From Defluviitaleaceae bacterium (GTDB lineage: Bacteria; Bacillota; Clostridia; Lachnospirales; WQUN01): DNA of 52,526 nt. The position numbers and the translations under genes are program-made. Shown here one piece after another: positions 22,725-31,333 of the stretch. Numbering within the stretch: the stretch's first letter is position 1; each line of letters opens with the position of its first letter. The stretch covers positions 1 through 52,526 of the forward strand of contig WRLD01000020.1 of NCBI GenBank assembly GCA_009777845.1. The letters are read 5' to 3'. A model generated the notes under the pieces. The model had not been told where the DNA came from and searched no databases. It saw nothing but the letters and a program-made list of their open reading frames with translations.

Positions 22725-24428
22725 ATGCGTAAGCTAATCACCAACAACAGCGCGAATTGTGTGGGCTGTAGCCGCTGTATTCGCGCGTGTCCCGTAGAGG
22801 GGGCAAACACCGTCACCATACAAGACGGCGTAAGCAACGTAGCAGTAAACCAGCAAAGATGTGTGGCGTGCGGCGCGTGTATCAAGGCGTGCCACCACGA
22901 TGTCCGCGACGCGGTGGACGACACGCACGAATTTTTTAACGACCTGCGTAACGGCGTGCCTATTTCGCTGATTGTCGCGCCTGCGTACCGCGTGTACGGC
23001 GAGGAGGGAGAACGACTGCTCGCGTGGCTTAGGTCGCTCGGGGTACGCACGGTTTATGATGTTTCCTTGGGCGCGGATATTTGCACATGGGCGCATGTTC
23101 GCTTGGTGGAACAAGGCAAGGCGAAAAACGTCATTACACAGCCCTGCCCAGTAATTGTAAACTTCGTGCAAATGTACGCGCATGAGCTAATCAAATACCT
23201 TTCGCCAGTACACAGCCCCATGCTCTGCACAGCCATTTACATGAAAAAATACTGCGGAATAAACGACCGAATAGCGGCGATTTCGCCATGTATCGCCAAG
23301 GCGCATGAGTTTGATGCTACGCAGTACGTGCATTACAATGTAACGCTCAAGCACCTGTTTGAGTATGTACGAGAAAATAATATTATCCTGCCGTCCGCGC
23401 CGTTTGCGTTCGACCACCCCGACTCCGCACTGGGCTTTTTGTACCCCATGCCAGGCGGGCTAAAGGAAAATATCGAGCATTTTTTCGGCAAATCGGTACG
23501 CGTAGACCAATCGGAAGGCACATACTATGTGTACAAGGCTTTGAAAGACTTTACGAACCAAGCCGACTGCCTGCCAGATGTGTTTGACGTGCTGAACTGC
23601 CATGACGGCTGCAACGGCGGCACAGCCATAGACCATGTATGCGGCAAGTTCAAAATATCGCAAATGATGCAAAAAATGCGGCAGGAGCGCGCCTCCGAGC
23701 GTAGCCAGGAGGAAATGAAAAACACCTACGCAGATTACGACAAGCGGCTTAATATCCAGAATTTTCTACGCAATTACAGACCAGTATCCACCAAAAAATT
23801 CCACGCCACTCCGCAGGAAATCGAAAAGGCGTTCATTGCCCTAAACAAAACGACACATGAGGATAGGGTGTACGATTGCGGCGCGTGCGGCTATGATTCC
23901 TGCGCAGAAATGGCAAAGGCGGTAGCCGTAGGCTTGGATTATCCGCAGCACTGCATGAAAATGCTGCGCGACAAAATCGCCGAGGAGCAGGAATTACTGC
24001 TAGACGTTGCCACCACAAATATCGAAAGCATTAAAAAAATGATTTCGGATATTTCGGAAATAAAGGACAAGTCTGAGGTAATCGACAGCTCGCTAAAAAT
24101 TCTCAATGACGCAATCGGCAAATACAACGTAATGACCACGGACATTCTGTCTATTTCGTCACAAATCAACCTAATTTCGCTAAATGCGGCAATCGAAGCG
24201 GCGCGTGCGGGTCAGCACGGGCGGGCGTTCAGCGTAGTGGCGGAGGAAATACGCAACCTCGCCAACAAATCGCGCCGTACCGTGTCGGAATCGGAAACAC
24301 TGCTAGACAATTCCGTGGATTCCATCGGCAAAATCAACAAAATGATTTCGTCTATAAACACGGATATTGGCAAGGCGTACGAAAAAATATCGGATATTTA
24401 TGAGAGCTTGAGCGGCACACTTTCGTAA
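22725..24428 (+). CDS. [FeFe]-hydrogenase-like soluble chemoreceptor
   Basis: The 567-aa protein joins four parts. First is a 2[4Fe-4S] ferredoxin (CVGCSRCIRACP and CVACGACIKACH). Second is an [FeFe]-hydrogenase large-subunit-like region with Cys in all three H-cluster loops (TQPCPVI, SPCIAK, CHDGCNGG). Third is a further iron-sulfur segment (CGACGYDSCAEMAKA..YPQHC). Last is a methyl-accepting signalling hairpin (INLISLNAAIEAARAGQHGR and VAEEIRNLANKS). It has no TM helix. Family knowledge suggests a redox or H2 sensor feeding a Che-type kinase. The loop sequences differ from catalytic enzymes (TSCCP, MPCxxK, MACxGGCxxGGG), so hydrogen turnover is doubtful. An AAGGGGGAG site precedes the ATG. 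Confidence 0.85.
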   Translation: MRKLITNNSANCVGCSRCIRACPVEGANTVTIQDGVSNVAVNQQRCVACGACIKACHHDVRDAVDDTHEFFNDLRNGVPISLIVAPAYRVYGEEGERLLAWLRSLGVRTVYDVSLGADICTWAHVRLVEQGKAKNVITQPCPVIVNFVQMYAHELIKYLSPVHSPMLCTAIYMKKYCGINDRIAAISPCIAKAHEFDATQYVHYNVTLKHLFEYVRENNIILPSAPFAFDHPDSALGFLYPMPGGLKENIEHFFGKSVRVDQSEGTYYVYKALKDFTNQADCLPDVFDVLNCHDGCNGGTAIDHVCGKFKISQMMQKMRQERASERSQEEMKNTYADYDKRLNIQNFLRNYRPVSTKKFHATPQEIEKAFIALNKTTHEDRVYDCGACGYDSCAEMAKAVAVGLDYPQHCMKMLRDKIAEEQELLLDVATTNIESIKKMISDISEIKDKSEVIDSSLKILNDAIGKYNVMTTDILSISSQINLISLNAAIEAARAGQHGRAFSVVAEEIRNLANKSRRTVSESETLLDNSVDSIGKINKMISSINTDIGKAYEKISDIYESLSGTLS

Positions 24429-24443
24429 ATTTCCCGCAGTGAT

Positions 24444-24511
24444 TTATGGAACGCTTTCGTTGCGTTCTTGAAGTGAGTTATGGAACGCTTTCGTTGCGTT
24501 CTTGAAGTGAG
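24444..24511. repeat. 34-bp tandem duplication
   Basis: Two exact, adjacent copies of a 34-bp unit starting TTATGGAACGCTTTCGTTGC and ending AAGTGAG, followed by a third partial start (TTATGGAACGC) that passes into a B module. It lies just after the chemoreceptor stop. Confidence 0.9.
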
Positions 24512-24588
24512 TTATGGAACGCGGATTTACGCGGATTTAACGGATTTACGCGGATTCTTTCTTGCTTTTATTCAAAATCGTTCGTATT

Positions 24589-24759
24589 TCTGCTGTGCCT
24601 CGCTCCCTCTGCTTTGTGCCTCTGTGCGAACTCCTGTGTGAAAAAATCTTTTTGACAAATAATGAACATAGGTAAAGCGTATAACTCCCATTCTTTAGTT
24701 AAAAGATTTTTTCACACAGTAGTTCGCACAGAGGCACAGAGGGAACGAAGCACGGCAGA
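24589..24759. repeat. C-family inverted-repeat element
   Basis: Outer arms TCTGCTGTGCCTCGCTCCCT and AGGGAACGAAGCACGGCAGA enclose inner arms TGTGTGAAAAAATCTTTT and AAAAGATTTTTTCACACA, with a ~48-nt centre ('aatgaacataggtaaagcgt'). Other copies are at 31.1 and 34.9 kb. A B module lies directly to its left (24512-24560). Confidence 0.9.
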
Positions 24760-24782
24760 CAATAGAGTGTGAATTTAAATAC

Positions 24783-25010
24783 AATTAAACACGGATTTAA
24801 CGGATTTACGCGGATTACGCGGATTTTGTCCACGTAAATTACTAAACGGCGATATATTTTCCCACGAGCCAATCCGCCAAATCCGTGCAAATCCGTTAAA
24901 TCCGCGTTCCACTACCTTTAATTTACATGGATAAAATTTGTATTCCCTTACCGTTAATTTGCACGGATAGAATCCGCGTAAATCCGCCAAATCCGCGTTC
25001 CATGCCTTTA
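24783..25010. repeat. B1 composite repeat
   Basis: A full B1 copy running from AACACGGATTTAACGGATTT through the 'aaacggcgatatattttccc' core to AAATCCGCGTTCCATGCC. It ends 45 bp before the asnB stop. The gap 24429-25054 contains only repeats. Confidence 0.85.
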
Positions 25011-25054
25011 AAAAAAATCTACGTAATCTGTACAATCCGTACAATCCACAAAAC

Positions 25055-26965
25055 TCAAACCGCCATTTCCTTGTACCACAAGCAAAACATATAAACCGCC
25101 CATATTTTGCGGCTATTGTCCTCTTTTTTAGCCCTGTGGCGTTCTAGCAGTGTTATCAGCTTGTCCGTATGAAAAAATTCCGCCACAAAGTCCTGTTTGA
25201 ACGCGGAAAGCACTATATTGTAATACTTTTCTTCTCGCAGCCAAAGGCGGGTGGGTACAGGAAAGCCCAGCCGCTTTTTTTCTTTCTGGTCGATAAAATT
25301 TCGGCTCGCCGCTAGGCGTAGCGCGTATTTTCCTGCTCGCTTATTCATGCGGTAGCGCGTGGGTATTTTTGCGGCCACCGCAAAGACCTCTTTGTCCAAG
25401 AACGGCACTCGCGCTTCCAGTGAATTTGCCATAGACATTTTGTCGGCTTTTAGCAAAATATCGCCTGTAAGCCACAGATGTATGTCCAAATATTGCATTT
25501 TGGTAATATCGTCACAATGCGCGACCTTGTCGAAATATGGCTTGGTTATTTCCGCGGTGGTTAATCCGCTAGTATGCTTCAAGATTTCGGCGCGTTCCAT
25601 GTCGGAAAAAATGTTGGCGTTGCCGATAAAACGCTGTTCAATGGTTTTGCTCGCGCGTATAAGGTAATTTCTGCCCTTGATTTTGAACGGGAATTTTTGC
25701 GCAACCGCGCCAATCAATCGCCGCAGGGGCATAGGCAGGCGCGTAATCGGCGCGAGGTCGAGCGGCTCGCGGTAAATTCCGTAGCCGCCAAAAAGCTCGT
25801 CCGCGCCCTCGCCCGACAGCACGCCCTTTACATTCTCAGAAGCGAGCTTGCACACAAAATACAACGCCACCGCCGCAGGGTCGGCGAGCGGCTCGTCCAT
25901 ATGGTATTGAATTTTTGGCAATATTTCCCAGTATTCCTCCGCCGTTATTATTTTGCTTATATGCTGCGCGCCCTTTTCCTTGGACAGCTCCTTGGCGCGT
26001 TCTATTTCGCTAAAGCCCTCATAATCGAAGCCCACGGTAAAGGTTTTCGCCACGTCCGACACCGCCGTGACATAGCTGGAATCCAGCCCGCCAGAGAGCA
26101 ACGAGCCGACCTCCACGTCCGCCAAGCGGTGATATTCTACCGAGGTTTTTACAGTTTTGTCTATTTTTTCCACTAGCTCTTGCAGTGGCGTGTCCTCGGG
26201 CGAAAACTGCGCCTGCCAGTAGCGCGCGATTGTGATTTCGCCGTTTTTGTACCGCATGGAATGTGCCGCAGGCAGCTTAAACACGCCCTTAAAAAATGTT
26301 TCGTCCTGTACCGAATACTGAAACGACAAATAACTTTCAAGTGCCGAGTGATTTATATTTTTTTCAAAGCTGGGGTGTTCCAAAAACGCCTTAATCTCCG
26401 AAGCAAAAAGCAACGAACCGCCAAAAACCCCATAATAAAACGGCTTTATGCCAAAAAAATCACGCGCCGCAAAAATTTCGTCGTTCGTTTTGTCGTAAAT
26501 AACAAACGCAAACATGCCGCGCAGGTGGCTTGTCATTTCCGCGCCGTACTGGTCGTACAGGTGCAACAGCACTTCCGTGTCGGAATCCGTGCGGAACTGC
26601 CGCCCTAGCTCTGCAAGCCGCGCTCGTATTTCACGAAAATTGTATATTTCGCCGTTAAACACCACGCAAAAGCGGCCGTCCGCGCTTTGCATGGGCTGGT
26701 CGCCGTTTTCCAAATCAAAAAAGGACAAGCGGCGAAAGCCTAGCGAAATGGCGGGCGTTATATAGTAGCCCTCGCCGTCCGGCCCGCGGTGTTTGATGCG
26801 TTCGGTCATTTTTTTTATTATTTTGGTGGGGGTGTGGGTGGTGTTGGTGGTGTCGTTGTTGGTGACGTTGTTGATGACGTTGTTGTTGACGTTGTTCGTG
26901 GCGTTGTTGTTGTTGACGTTGTTGGTGCTAAACTCGCTTCCTGTAAATCCGCAAAAACCGCACAT
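25055..26965 (-). CDS. asnB: Asparagine synthetase (glutamine-hydrolysing)
   Basis: AsnB converts aspartate, glutamine and ATP to asparagine. The 636-aa protein has the class II amidotransferase Cys2 (MCGFCGFTG), HRGPDGEGYY, VVFNGEIYNF, and the synthetase PP-loop SLLSGGLDSS, then SGEGADELFGGY and DKMSMANSLEARVPFLD. Odd feature: between residues ~13 and 47, right after the catalytic N-terminus, lies an Asn/Thr/Val-rich insert encoded by a GTT-type microsatellite. It lengthens the loop before HRGPD. A GGGAG site precedes the ATG. The gene stands alone between repeat blocks. Confidence 0.95.
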   Translation of the reverse strand: MCGFCGFTGSEFSTNNVNNNNATNNVNNNVINNVTNNDTTNTTHTPTKIIKKMTERIKHRGPDGEGYYITPAISLGFRRLSFFDLENGDQPMQSADGRFCVVFNGEIYNFREIRARLAELGRQFRTDSDTEVLLHLYDQYGAEMTSHLRGMFAFVIYDKTNDEIFAARDFFGIKPFYYGVFGGSLLFASEIKAFLEHPSFEKNINHSALESYLSFQYSVQDETFFKGVFKLPAAHSMRYKNGEITIARYWQAQFSPEDTPLQELVEKIDKTVKTSVEYHRLADVEVGSLLSGGLDSSYVTAVSDVAKTFTVGFDYEGFSEIERAKELSKEKGAQHISKIITAEEYWEILPKIQYHMDEPLADPAAVALYFVCKLASENVKGVLSGEGADELFGGYGIYREPLDLAPITRLPMPLRRLIGAVAQKFPFKIKGRNYLIRASKTIEQRFIGNANIFSDMERAEILKHTSGLTTAEITKPYFDKVAHCDDITKMQYLDIHLWLTGDILLKADKMSMANSLEARVPFLDKEVFAVAAKIPTRYRMNKRAGKYALRLAASRNFIDQKEKKRLGFPVPTRLWLREEKYYNIVLSAFKQDFVAEFFHTDKLITLLERHRAKKEDNSRKIWAVYMFCLWYKEMAV

Positions 26966-27110
26966 ATGTTTGCTCCCTGTGAATGAATGTTCATTGTATG
27001 TTTACTGTATGTTCATTATACGTTTATTTCCATTATATGGGGTATTCATACTTTAAGAAGATACTGCCGCTTACAACTCAATCTTAACGCAAATAAAGAG
27101 AGTGTTTTTA

Positions 27111-27215
27111 ACACGGATTTAACGGATTTACGCAGATTTTGCGGATAGAGCCTGCGATAATTCGCATACTTCGTAGAATCCGCTTAATCCGTGTGAATCC
27201 GTGTAAATTTAAAAA
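27111..27215. repeat. B-family inverted pair
   Basis: AACACGGATTTAACGGATTT on the left faces AATCCGTGTGAATCCGTG on the right around a 'gatagagcctgcgataattc' centre. It occupies the gap between asnB and the SRPBCC gene. Confidence 0.8.
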
Positions 27216-27261
27216 ACCTGCTAATTGGTAATTATTGCCTAAAATCAAATCACCGTGATAT

Positions 27262-27735
27262 TTAAAGTATCTCCGCCAACCTCTGCCATTCCCGCCTATG
27301 GTGTTCCTTAAACTCACGATAAAAGTCCTTACCGTAAACAAGCCTAATAAACGGGTCGCATATTCTGCCAAGCCCATTTAGCCCAATGCGTAGCGTCTCG
27401 GTTAGCATAAGCCCCTCGGGCGTATCAGAAAAATGTAAATCTAGGTAGGCAGGCAGGTTTATTCCATATTTACGCATTTGGAACACTATACAATCGGGCT
27501 TGCTTGCCGCCTTTATTGCCGCGTAGAATTTCATTCTATATTTATTACCGATATTCTGGTCGAAATAAACCATATCGCCGATAGGGCTTTGTTCGCCGCG
27601 TTTCACGATATGAAATTCGTAATGCTCCTCTGGCAGCCAATTCTTGTACACCTCTGCGGGAGGATTCGTCATAAAGCTATAAAATTCCGCCGCCTTTGCG
27701 GTCGGTAGCTTGCTGTGTAGTGTGTAGGTTACCAT
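27262..27735 (-). CDS. SRPBCC/START-like domain protein
   Basis: The 157-aa protein has the pattern of the SRPBCC (polyketide cyclase/START-like) fold. It begins with a strand (VTYTLHSKLPTAKAAEFYSFM), has alternating strands in the middle (MVYFDQ, YRMKFYAAI, CIVFQM) and ends in a long helix (DPFIRLVYGKDFYREFKEHH). Such proteins bind hydrophobic ligands; none can be named here. Its ATG overlaps the GNAT gene's stop by 7 bp, so it is the third gene of the nrdD-GNAT-SRPBCC chain. Confidence 0.6.
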   Translation of the reverse strand: MVTYTLHSKLPTAKAAEFYSFMTNPPAEVYKNWLPEEHYEFHIVKRGEQSPIGDMVYFDQNIGNKYRMKFYAAIKAASKPDCIVFQMRKYGINLPAYLDLHFSDTPEGLMLTETLRIGLNGLGRICDPFIRLVYGKDFYREFKEHHRREWQRLAEIL

Positions 27736-28736
27736 TGTTCATTCACCCCCACAAACCTCACCTGCAACGAATCACAAACACAAACATACCCTATTTTCTG
27801 GTATATGCTATTAGACACAGCATTTTCCAAATCTGTATATAATACACATTTAGTATACCCCTTATCCAACGCAAGCTGACTAATATGCGCCACAAGGGCG
27901 GTAGCGTAGCCCTTTTTCCGCTCGTACGGCGGAGTGTACACATACGATATACCTATAGCGGTTTGCATTGCACGGCTGTGGCTTGCCATGCAAACTGGCA
28001 TACCATTATATTCCAAGACATACGCTTTGTCCTCCGACAATAGATAGCGATAACGCTCCGCGCTTTGCGGAATAGACATCTGCGTCTTATCTGCCCCTTC
28101 TGCCGCCGCATAAAAAGCCTCAACCCAGTATGGGAAAAAGTGCATGTCGCCCTCGCTTAATAAGCGGACAGTAACCATGTCTTTATTCTGCTGAGAATCT
28201 GTTGAGGCTTCGGGACGACATTCCCAAAAAGCAGGCGGTGCGGTGTTGTCGCAGACAACACCGCACGCCGACAATGGCACAGTCGGAGAAATACGGCAAA
28301 GCGGCGTTACCGCCGTAAGCTCATATATACGCTGTTTCATGGTCGTTTCAAAGCTCAAGCCCTTATACCGCGTATATTCCCTCGCGAAGCACTCCGCAAG
28401 CGATTTCTCGCTCGTCACGCCGGGTACTTGCCAATCGCCTAGTCCTTGAACAAGGCAGGCTATAGCCTCGGGGTCAATTATATTATTTGTAGCGTAAAGC
28501 GTGATGTTATGCGGAGGTGTCATTAGGGCGGTTAGCCGTATGCCTGTAGCACACGAAACAACCGCCATAAGCCACTTCGTTGGGTCGCGCCACTCTGTTT
28601 TGTCCTTGCCCTCGTTGCCGATAATAATATTGCCCAGCGGAATTAAATTCTGTGCTTCGTGCAGCATAAGCACATCGTAGACATCGTTATAAAACGCGTG
28701 AATGTCGCTATATTGCTTGAACGAAAGCTCACTCAT
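27729..28736 (-). CDS. GNAT family N-acetyltransferase carrying an E-repeat insert
   Basis: The 335-aa protein ends with a GNAT domain: YVLEYNGMPVCMASHSRAM, then ISYVYTPPYERKKGYATALV with the acetyl-CoA loop, and YTDLENAVSNSIYQKIGYV. The N-terminal half resembles the partner domain of clostridial two-part GNAT proteins. Residues ~149-180 are translated from repeat element E (28199-28291) and look foreign to the fold. The frame is open throughout, so the protein may still work. The ATG at 28736 overlaps the nrdD stop by 8 bp; an upstream in-frame start lies inside nrdD. Confidence 0.75.
   Translation of the reverse strand: MSELSFKQYSDIHAFYNDVYDVLMLHEAQNLIPLGNIIIGNEGKDKTEWRDPTKWLMAVVSCATGIRLTALMTPPHNITLYATNNIIDPEAIACLVQGLGDWQVPGVTSEKSLAECFAREYTRYKGLSFETTMKQRIYELTAVTPLCRISPTVPLSACGVVCDNTAPPAFWECRPEASTDSQQNKDMVTVRLLSEGDMHFFPYWVEAFYAAAEGADKTQMSIPQSAERYRYLLSEDKAYVLEYNGMPVCMASHSRAMQTAIGISYVYTPPYERKKGYATALVAHISQLALDKGYTKCVLYTDLENAVSNSIYQKIGYVCVCDSLQVRFVGVNEQW
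28199..28291 (+). repeat. E-family repeat inside the GNAT gene
   Basis: This 93-bp (31-codon) segment starts CTGTTGAGGCTTCGGGACGA and ends CACAGTCGGAGAAA, matching the ends of the copy at 36659-36706. Its middle holds a GGTGTTGTC-GCA-GACAACACC palindrome followed by GCACGCCGAC, the D-family sequence. It keeps the host frame open. Confidence 0.8.
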
Positions 28737-30843
28737 GCTTAATTCTTCTGCTTTCCTCCGCCAGCTTACTATCATTAAACCTATCCAACGTAGAAAGATA
28801 GCCAGTAATCCGCCTCACGCGGCTTATGTCACTGCTTCCGCAGGCGGTGCATATTTCGGAGGTATGCAAGCCCTGCTTGCCGCAGTCGCGGCAGATGTCG
28901 AGCGGAAAGTTTACCGCGCCGTAGCCCATATCGGCTTCCGACATGGCGCGTATTATTTTTTCGTAGGCCTCGATATTGTTGCCTGGTGCGGAGGTTAGCT
29001 CGATGTAGGAAATATGCCCCGCGTTGCAATATTTATGATAATGCCCCTCGATAGCAATTTTTTCCAGTGCGGTTATTTCACATTCTACAGGAACATGGAA
29101 AGAATTGGTATACCATTCCTTGTCGGTTATTCCTGTCAAAACGCCGTATTTTTCTACGTCCAGCTTAGTGAATTTGCCGCTTAGCTGCTCCGCGGGCGTG
29201 GCAAGCAAAGTGAAGTTTAGGCTGTGCTTTTGTGTCGCTTCGTCACAAATACGGCGCATATGGCTTACTATGGAAATGCCCTGCGCTTGACTGCCTTGGT
29301 TTTCGCCGTGGTGCGCGCCAGTGAGTGCCACCAGACACTCCGCAAGCCCGATAAAGCCTATGCTTAACGAGCCGTGCTTGATTGCCTTTTCGATTGTGTC
29401 GTTGGGGTTCAAGCCCTCGCTTTGGTAATATAGCTTTTGCCCCATTAAAAATGGGAAATCCTTTACGCGCAGGTTTTTTTGCAAATTATAGCGCGTAAGT
29501 AGCTGATTTACCGCTATTTCCATTGTTTCGTCAAGAAGCCGATAGAACTTGCCTATATCCTTGCCTGCGCGGATTCCCAAGCGCGGCAGATTTATTGACG
29601 TAAAGCTCAAATTTCCGCGGCCGTCGGTTACGGCTTCGCCGTTGGCGTTAGCGATTACGCGGGTACGGCAGCCCATGTAGCCCACTTCCTCGTCGCCGAA
29701 AATATTATTGAAGCTCGCGTCCATAAAGGAAAACGTCGGAAATAGCCGCTTGCACGCCACGGACATCGCCAAGTGGAATAAATCGTAGTTTGGGTCGCCC
29801 TCGTCGAAGTTTACGCCGTATTTTAGCTTGAAAATAAGGTTCGGGAAAATAGGCGTTTCGCCCTTTCCTAGCCCTCTTTCGTAGGCTCGCAGGAAGCACT
29901 CCGTCACCATTCTGCCGCCGCGGCTTGTATCTGTGCCTAGGTTTATGCTAGAAAACGGAACCTGCGCCCCTGCCCGCGAGTGCATTGTATTCAAATTGTA
30001 AATAAACGCTTCCATTGCTTGGTAGGTTTCGTTGCGGGTGTGCTTGTCCACTAGGTCAAAAATATCCTCGTCCGAAGCGGTTACGCCCAGCGTTTGCAAG
30101 TTCTCGCGCAGGTTTTTTTCCTGCCGTGCATATTCTATTTCCACATACGGCGCCATGTCCCTATCAAAAAACGCGTAGCTCTGGCCGCCGTGCATGTCGT
30201 TCTGGTTGCTTTGCAAAATAATCGCCGCCAACGCGCCCGCCGAGCGGATATTTTTGGGCGAACGAATCGAGCCGTGTCCGTTATTGAACCCGTTGCTTAA
30301 CAGCTTGCCGAGCGGAATTTGCACGCAGGTAAGCGTTTTGCCGTACCATGACAAATCCTGTATATAAATGTCTCCCCTGATATGCGCGGCGCGTTCGTGG
30401 TCGGGAAGCACGCGGTTTAGATAAAAGCTCTTGGACGCGGCTTCCGAAATTTGCAAGACCTTTGCGGACGGCGAATTGCCTACATTGGCGTTGTCGCGGT
30501 TTGTTTCGCGTACTATTTCCGCCACCGCGTCCATTAGCTCGCTGCGCGCCTCGCGTATAGACGTACGCTTTTGGCGATACAAAATATACGCCTTCGCCAC
30601 CTCCGTATGCCCGCCCTCGATTAGCACTGTTTCCACGATGTCCTGCACGTTTTCCACCGTAAACGATGTGTCCACATACTGCTGTTCCAGCTTTTTCAAG
30701 ACATTCAGTGTAAGCTCAAAGGATATACGCTTTCCGTCCCCCTTGTAGCCGCCTGTCGCCTCAAATGCCTTGTCGATACACGCCGCAATTTTGCCCGTGT
30801 CGAAAGGTACTTCCATGTTGTCACGTTTGATTATTGATTGCAT
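28729..30843 (-). CDS. nrdD: Anaerobic ribonucleoside-triphosphate reductase
   Basis: NrdD reduces ribonucleoside triphosphates to dNTPs without oxygen by a glycyl radical. The 704-aa protein has an N-terminal ATP-cone (KRDNMEVPFDTGKIAACIDKA), the catalytic barrel, a zinc site with two CxxC pairs (CRDCG, CTACG), and the RITGYL glycyl-radical motif near residue 680. The activase gene nrdG, usually next door, is absent; two unrelated overlapping genes follow instead. Expression should matter under anaerobic growth. No NrdR box was recognised upstream. Confidence 0.97.
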   Translation of the reverse strand: MQSIIKRDNMEVPFDTGKIAACIDKAFEATGGYKGDGKRISFELTLNVLKKLEQQYVDTSFTVENVQDIVETVLIEGGHTEVAKAYILYRQKRTSIREARSELMDAVAEIVRETNRDNANVGNSPSAKVLQISEAASKSFYLNRVLPDHERAAHIRGDIYIQDLSWYGKTLTCVQIPLGKLLSNGFNNGHGSIRSPKNIRSAGALAAIILQSNQNDMHGGQSYAFFDRDMAPYVEIEYARQEKNLRENLQTLGVTASDEDIFDLVDKHTRNETYQAMEAFIYNLNTMHSRAGAQVPFSSINLGTDTSRGGRMVTECFLRAYERGLGKGETPIFPNLIFKLKYGVNFDEGDPNYDLFHLAMSVACKRLFPTFSFMDASFNNIFGDEEVGYMGCRTRVIANANGEAVTDGRGNLSFTSINLPRLGIRAGKDIGKFYRLLDETMEIAVNQLLTRYNLQKNLRVKDFPFLMGQKLYYQSEGLNPNDTIEKAIKHGSLSIGFIGLAECLVALTGAHHGENQGSQAQGISIVSHMRRICDEATQKHSLNFTLLATPAEQLSGKFTKLDVEKYGVLTGITDKEWYTNSFHVPVECEITALEKIAIEGHYHKYCNAGHISYIELTSAPGNNIEAYEKIIRAMSEADMGYGAVNFPLDICRDCGKQGLHTSEICTACGSSDISRVRRITGYLSTLDRFNDSKLAEESRRIKHE

Positions 30844-30879
30844 GAGAATCCCACCCTCTAGTTTGTTTGTCTAATTTAT

Positions 30880-31020
30880 GGAGCATGAATTTGGCGGATT
30901 TTAAAAACATAAACACGGATTTTCGCAGATTACGCGGATTTTATCGGGCGTATCGGATTTTCGTGGATTTTGCAACGAGCCAATCCGCGTAATCCGCGAA
31001 AATCCGTTAAATCCGCGTTT
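30880..31020. repeat. B-family repeat cluster
   Basis: Degenerate direct units (AACACGGATTTTCGCAGATT) face inverted units (AATCCGCGTAATCCGCG) around 'caacgagcc'. The cluster is immediately upstream of nrdD. Confidence 0.8.
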
Positions 31021-31046
31021 AATTGTCTTTAAATTCACACTTTATT

Positions 31047-31205
31047 GCCTGCTATGCCTCGTTCCCTCTGTGCCTCTGTGCCTCTGTGTGAAAAAATCTT
31101 TTTGATAAATAATGAACGTAGGTAAAGCGTATAGCCCCATTCTTTTAGTTAAAAGATTTTTTCACACAGAGGCACAGAGGCACAGAGGGAGCGAGGCACA
31201 GCAGA
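31047..31205. repeat. C-family inverted-repeat element
   Basis: The same nested inverted repeat as at 24.6 kb: outer arms with 'cctctgtgcctctgtg' and 'cacagaggcacagagg', inner arms TGTGTGAAAAAATCTTTT and AAAAGATTTTTTCACACA, and a conserved centre 'aatgaacgtaggtaaagcg'. A B fragment follows at 31215-31305. Confidence 0.9.
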
Positions 31206-31333
31206 AGCACGAACGAATCCGCGTAATCCGCGAAAATCCGTTAAATCCGTGTTTAATTCTTTTAAAAAATCCGTGTTCCGTTGCCTCTAAAATCCGCTTA
31301 ATTTAAACACGCCATCTATTATACCACAATTTC

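Noticed and set aside
31112..31306. 'FFHTEAQRHRG' open frames at 31.1 and 34.9 kb
   Set aside because: Translation of family C arms, a common false gene call in genomes with this repeat.
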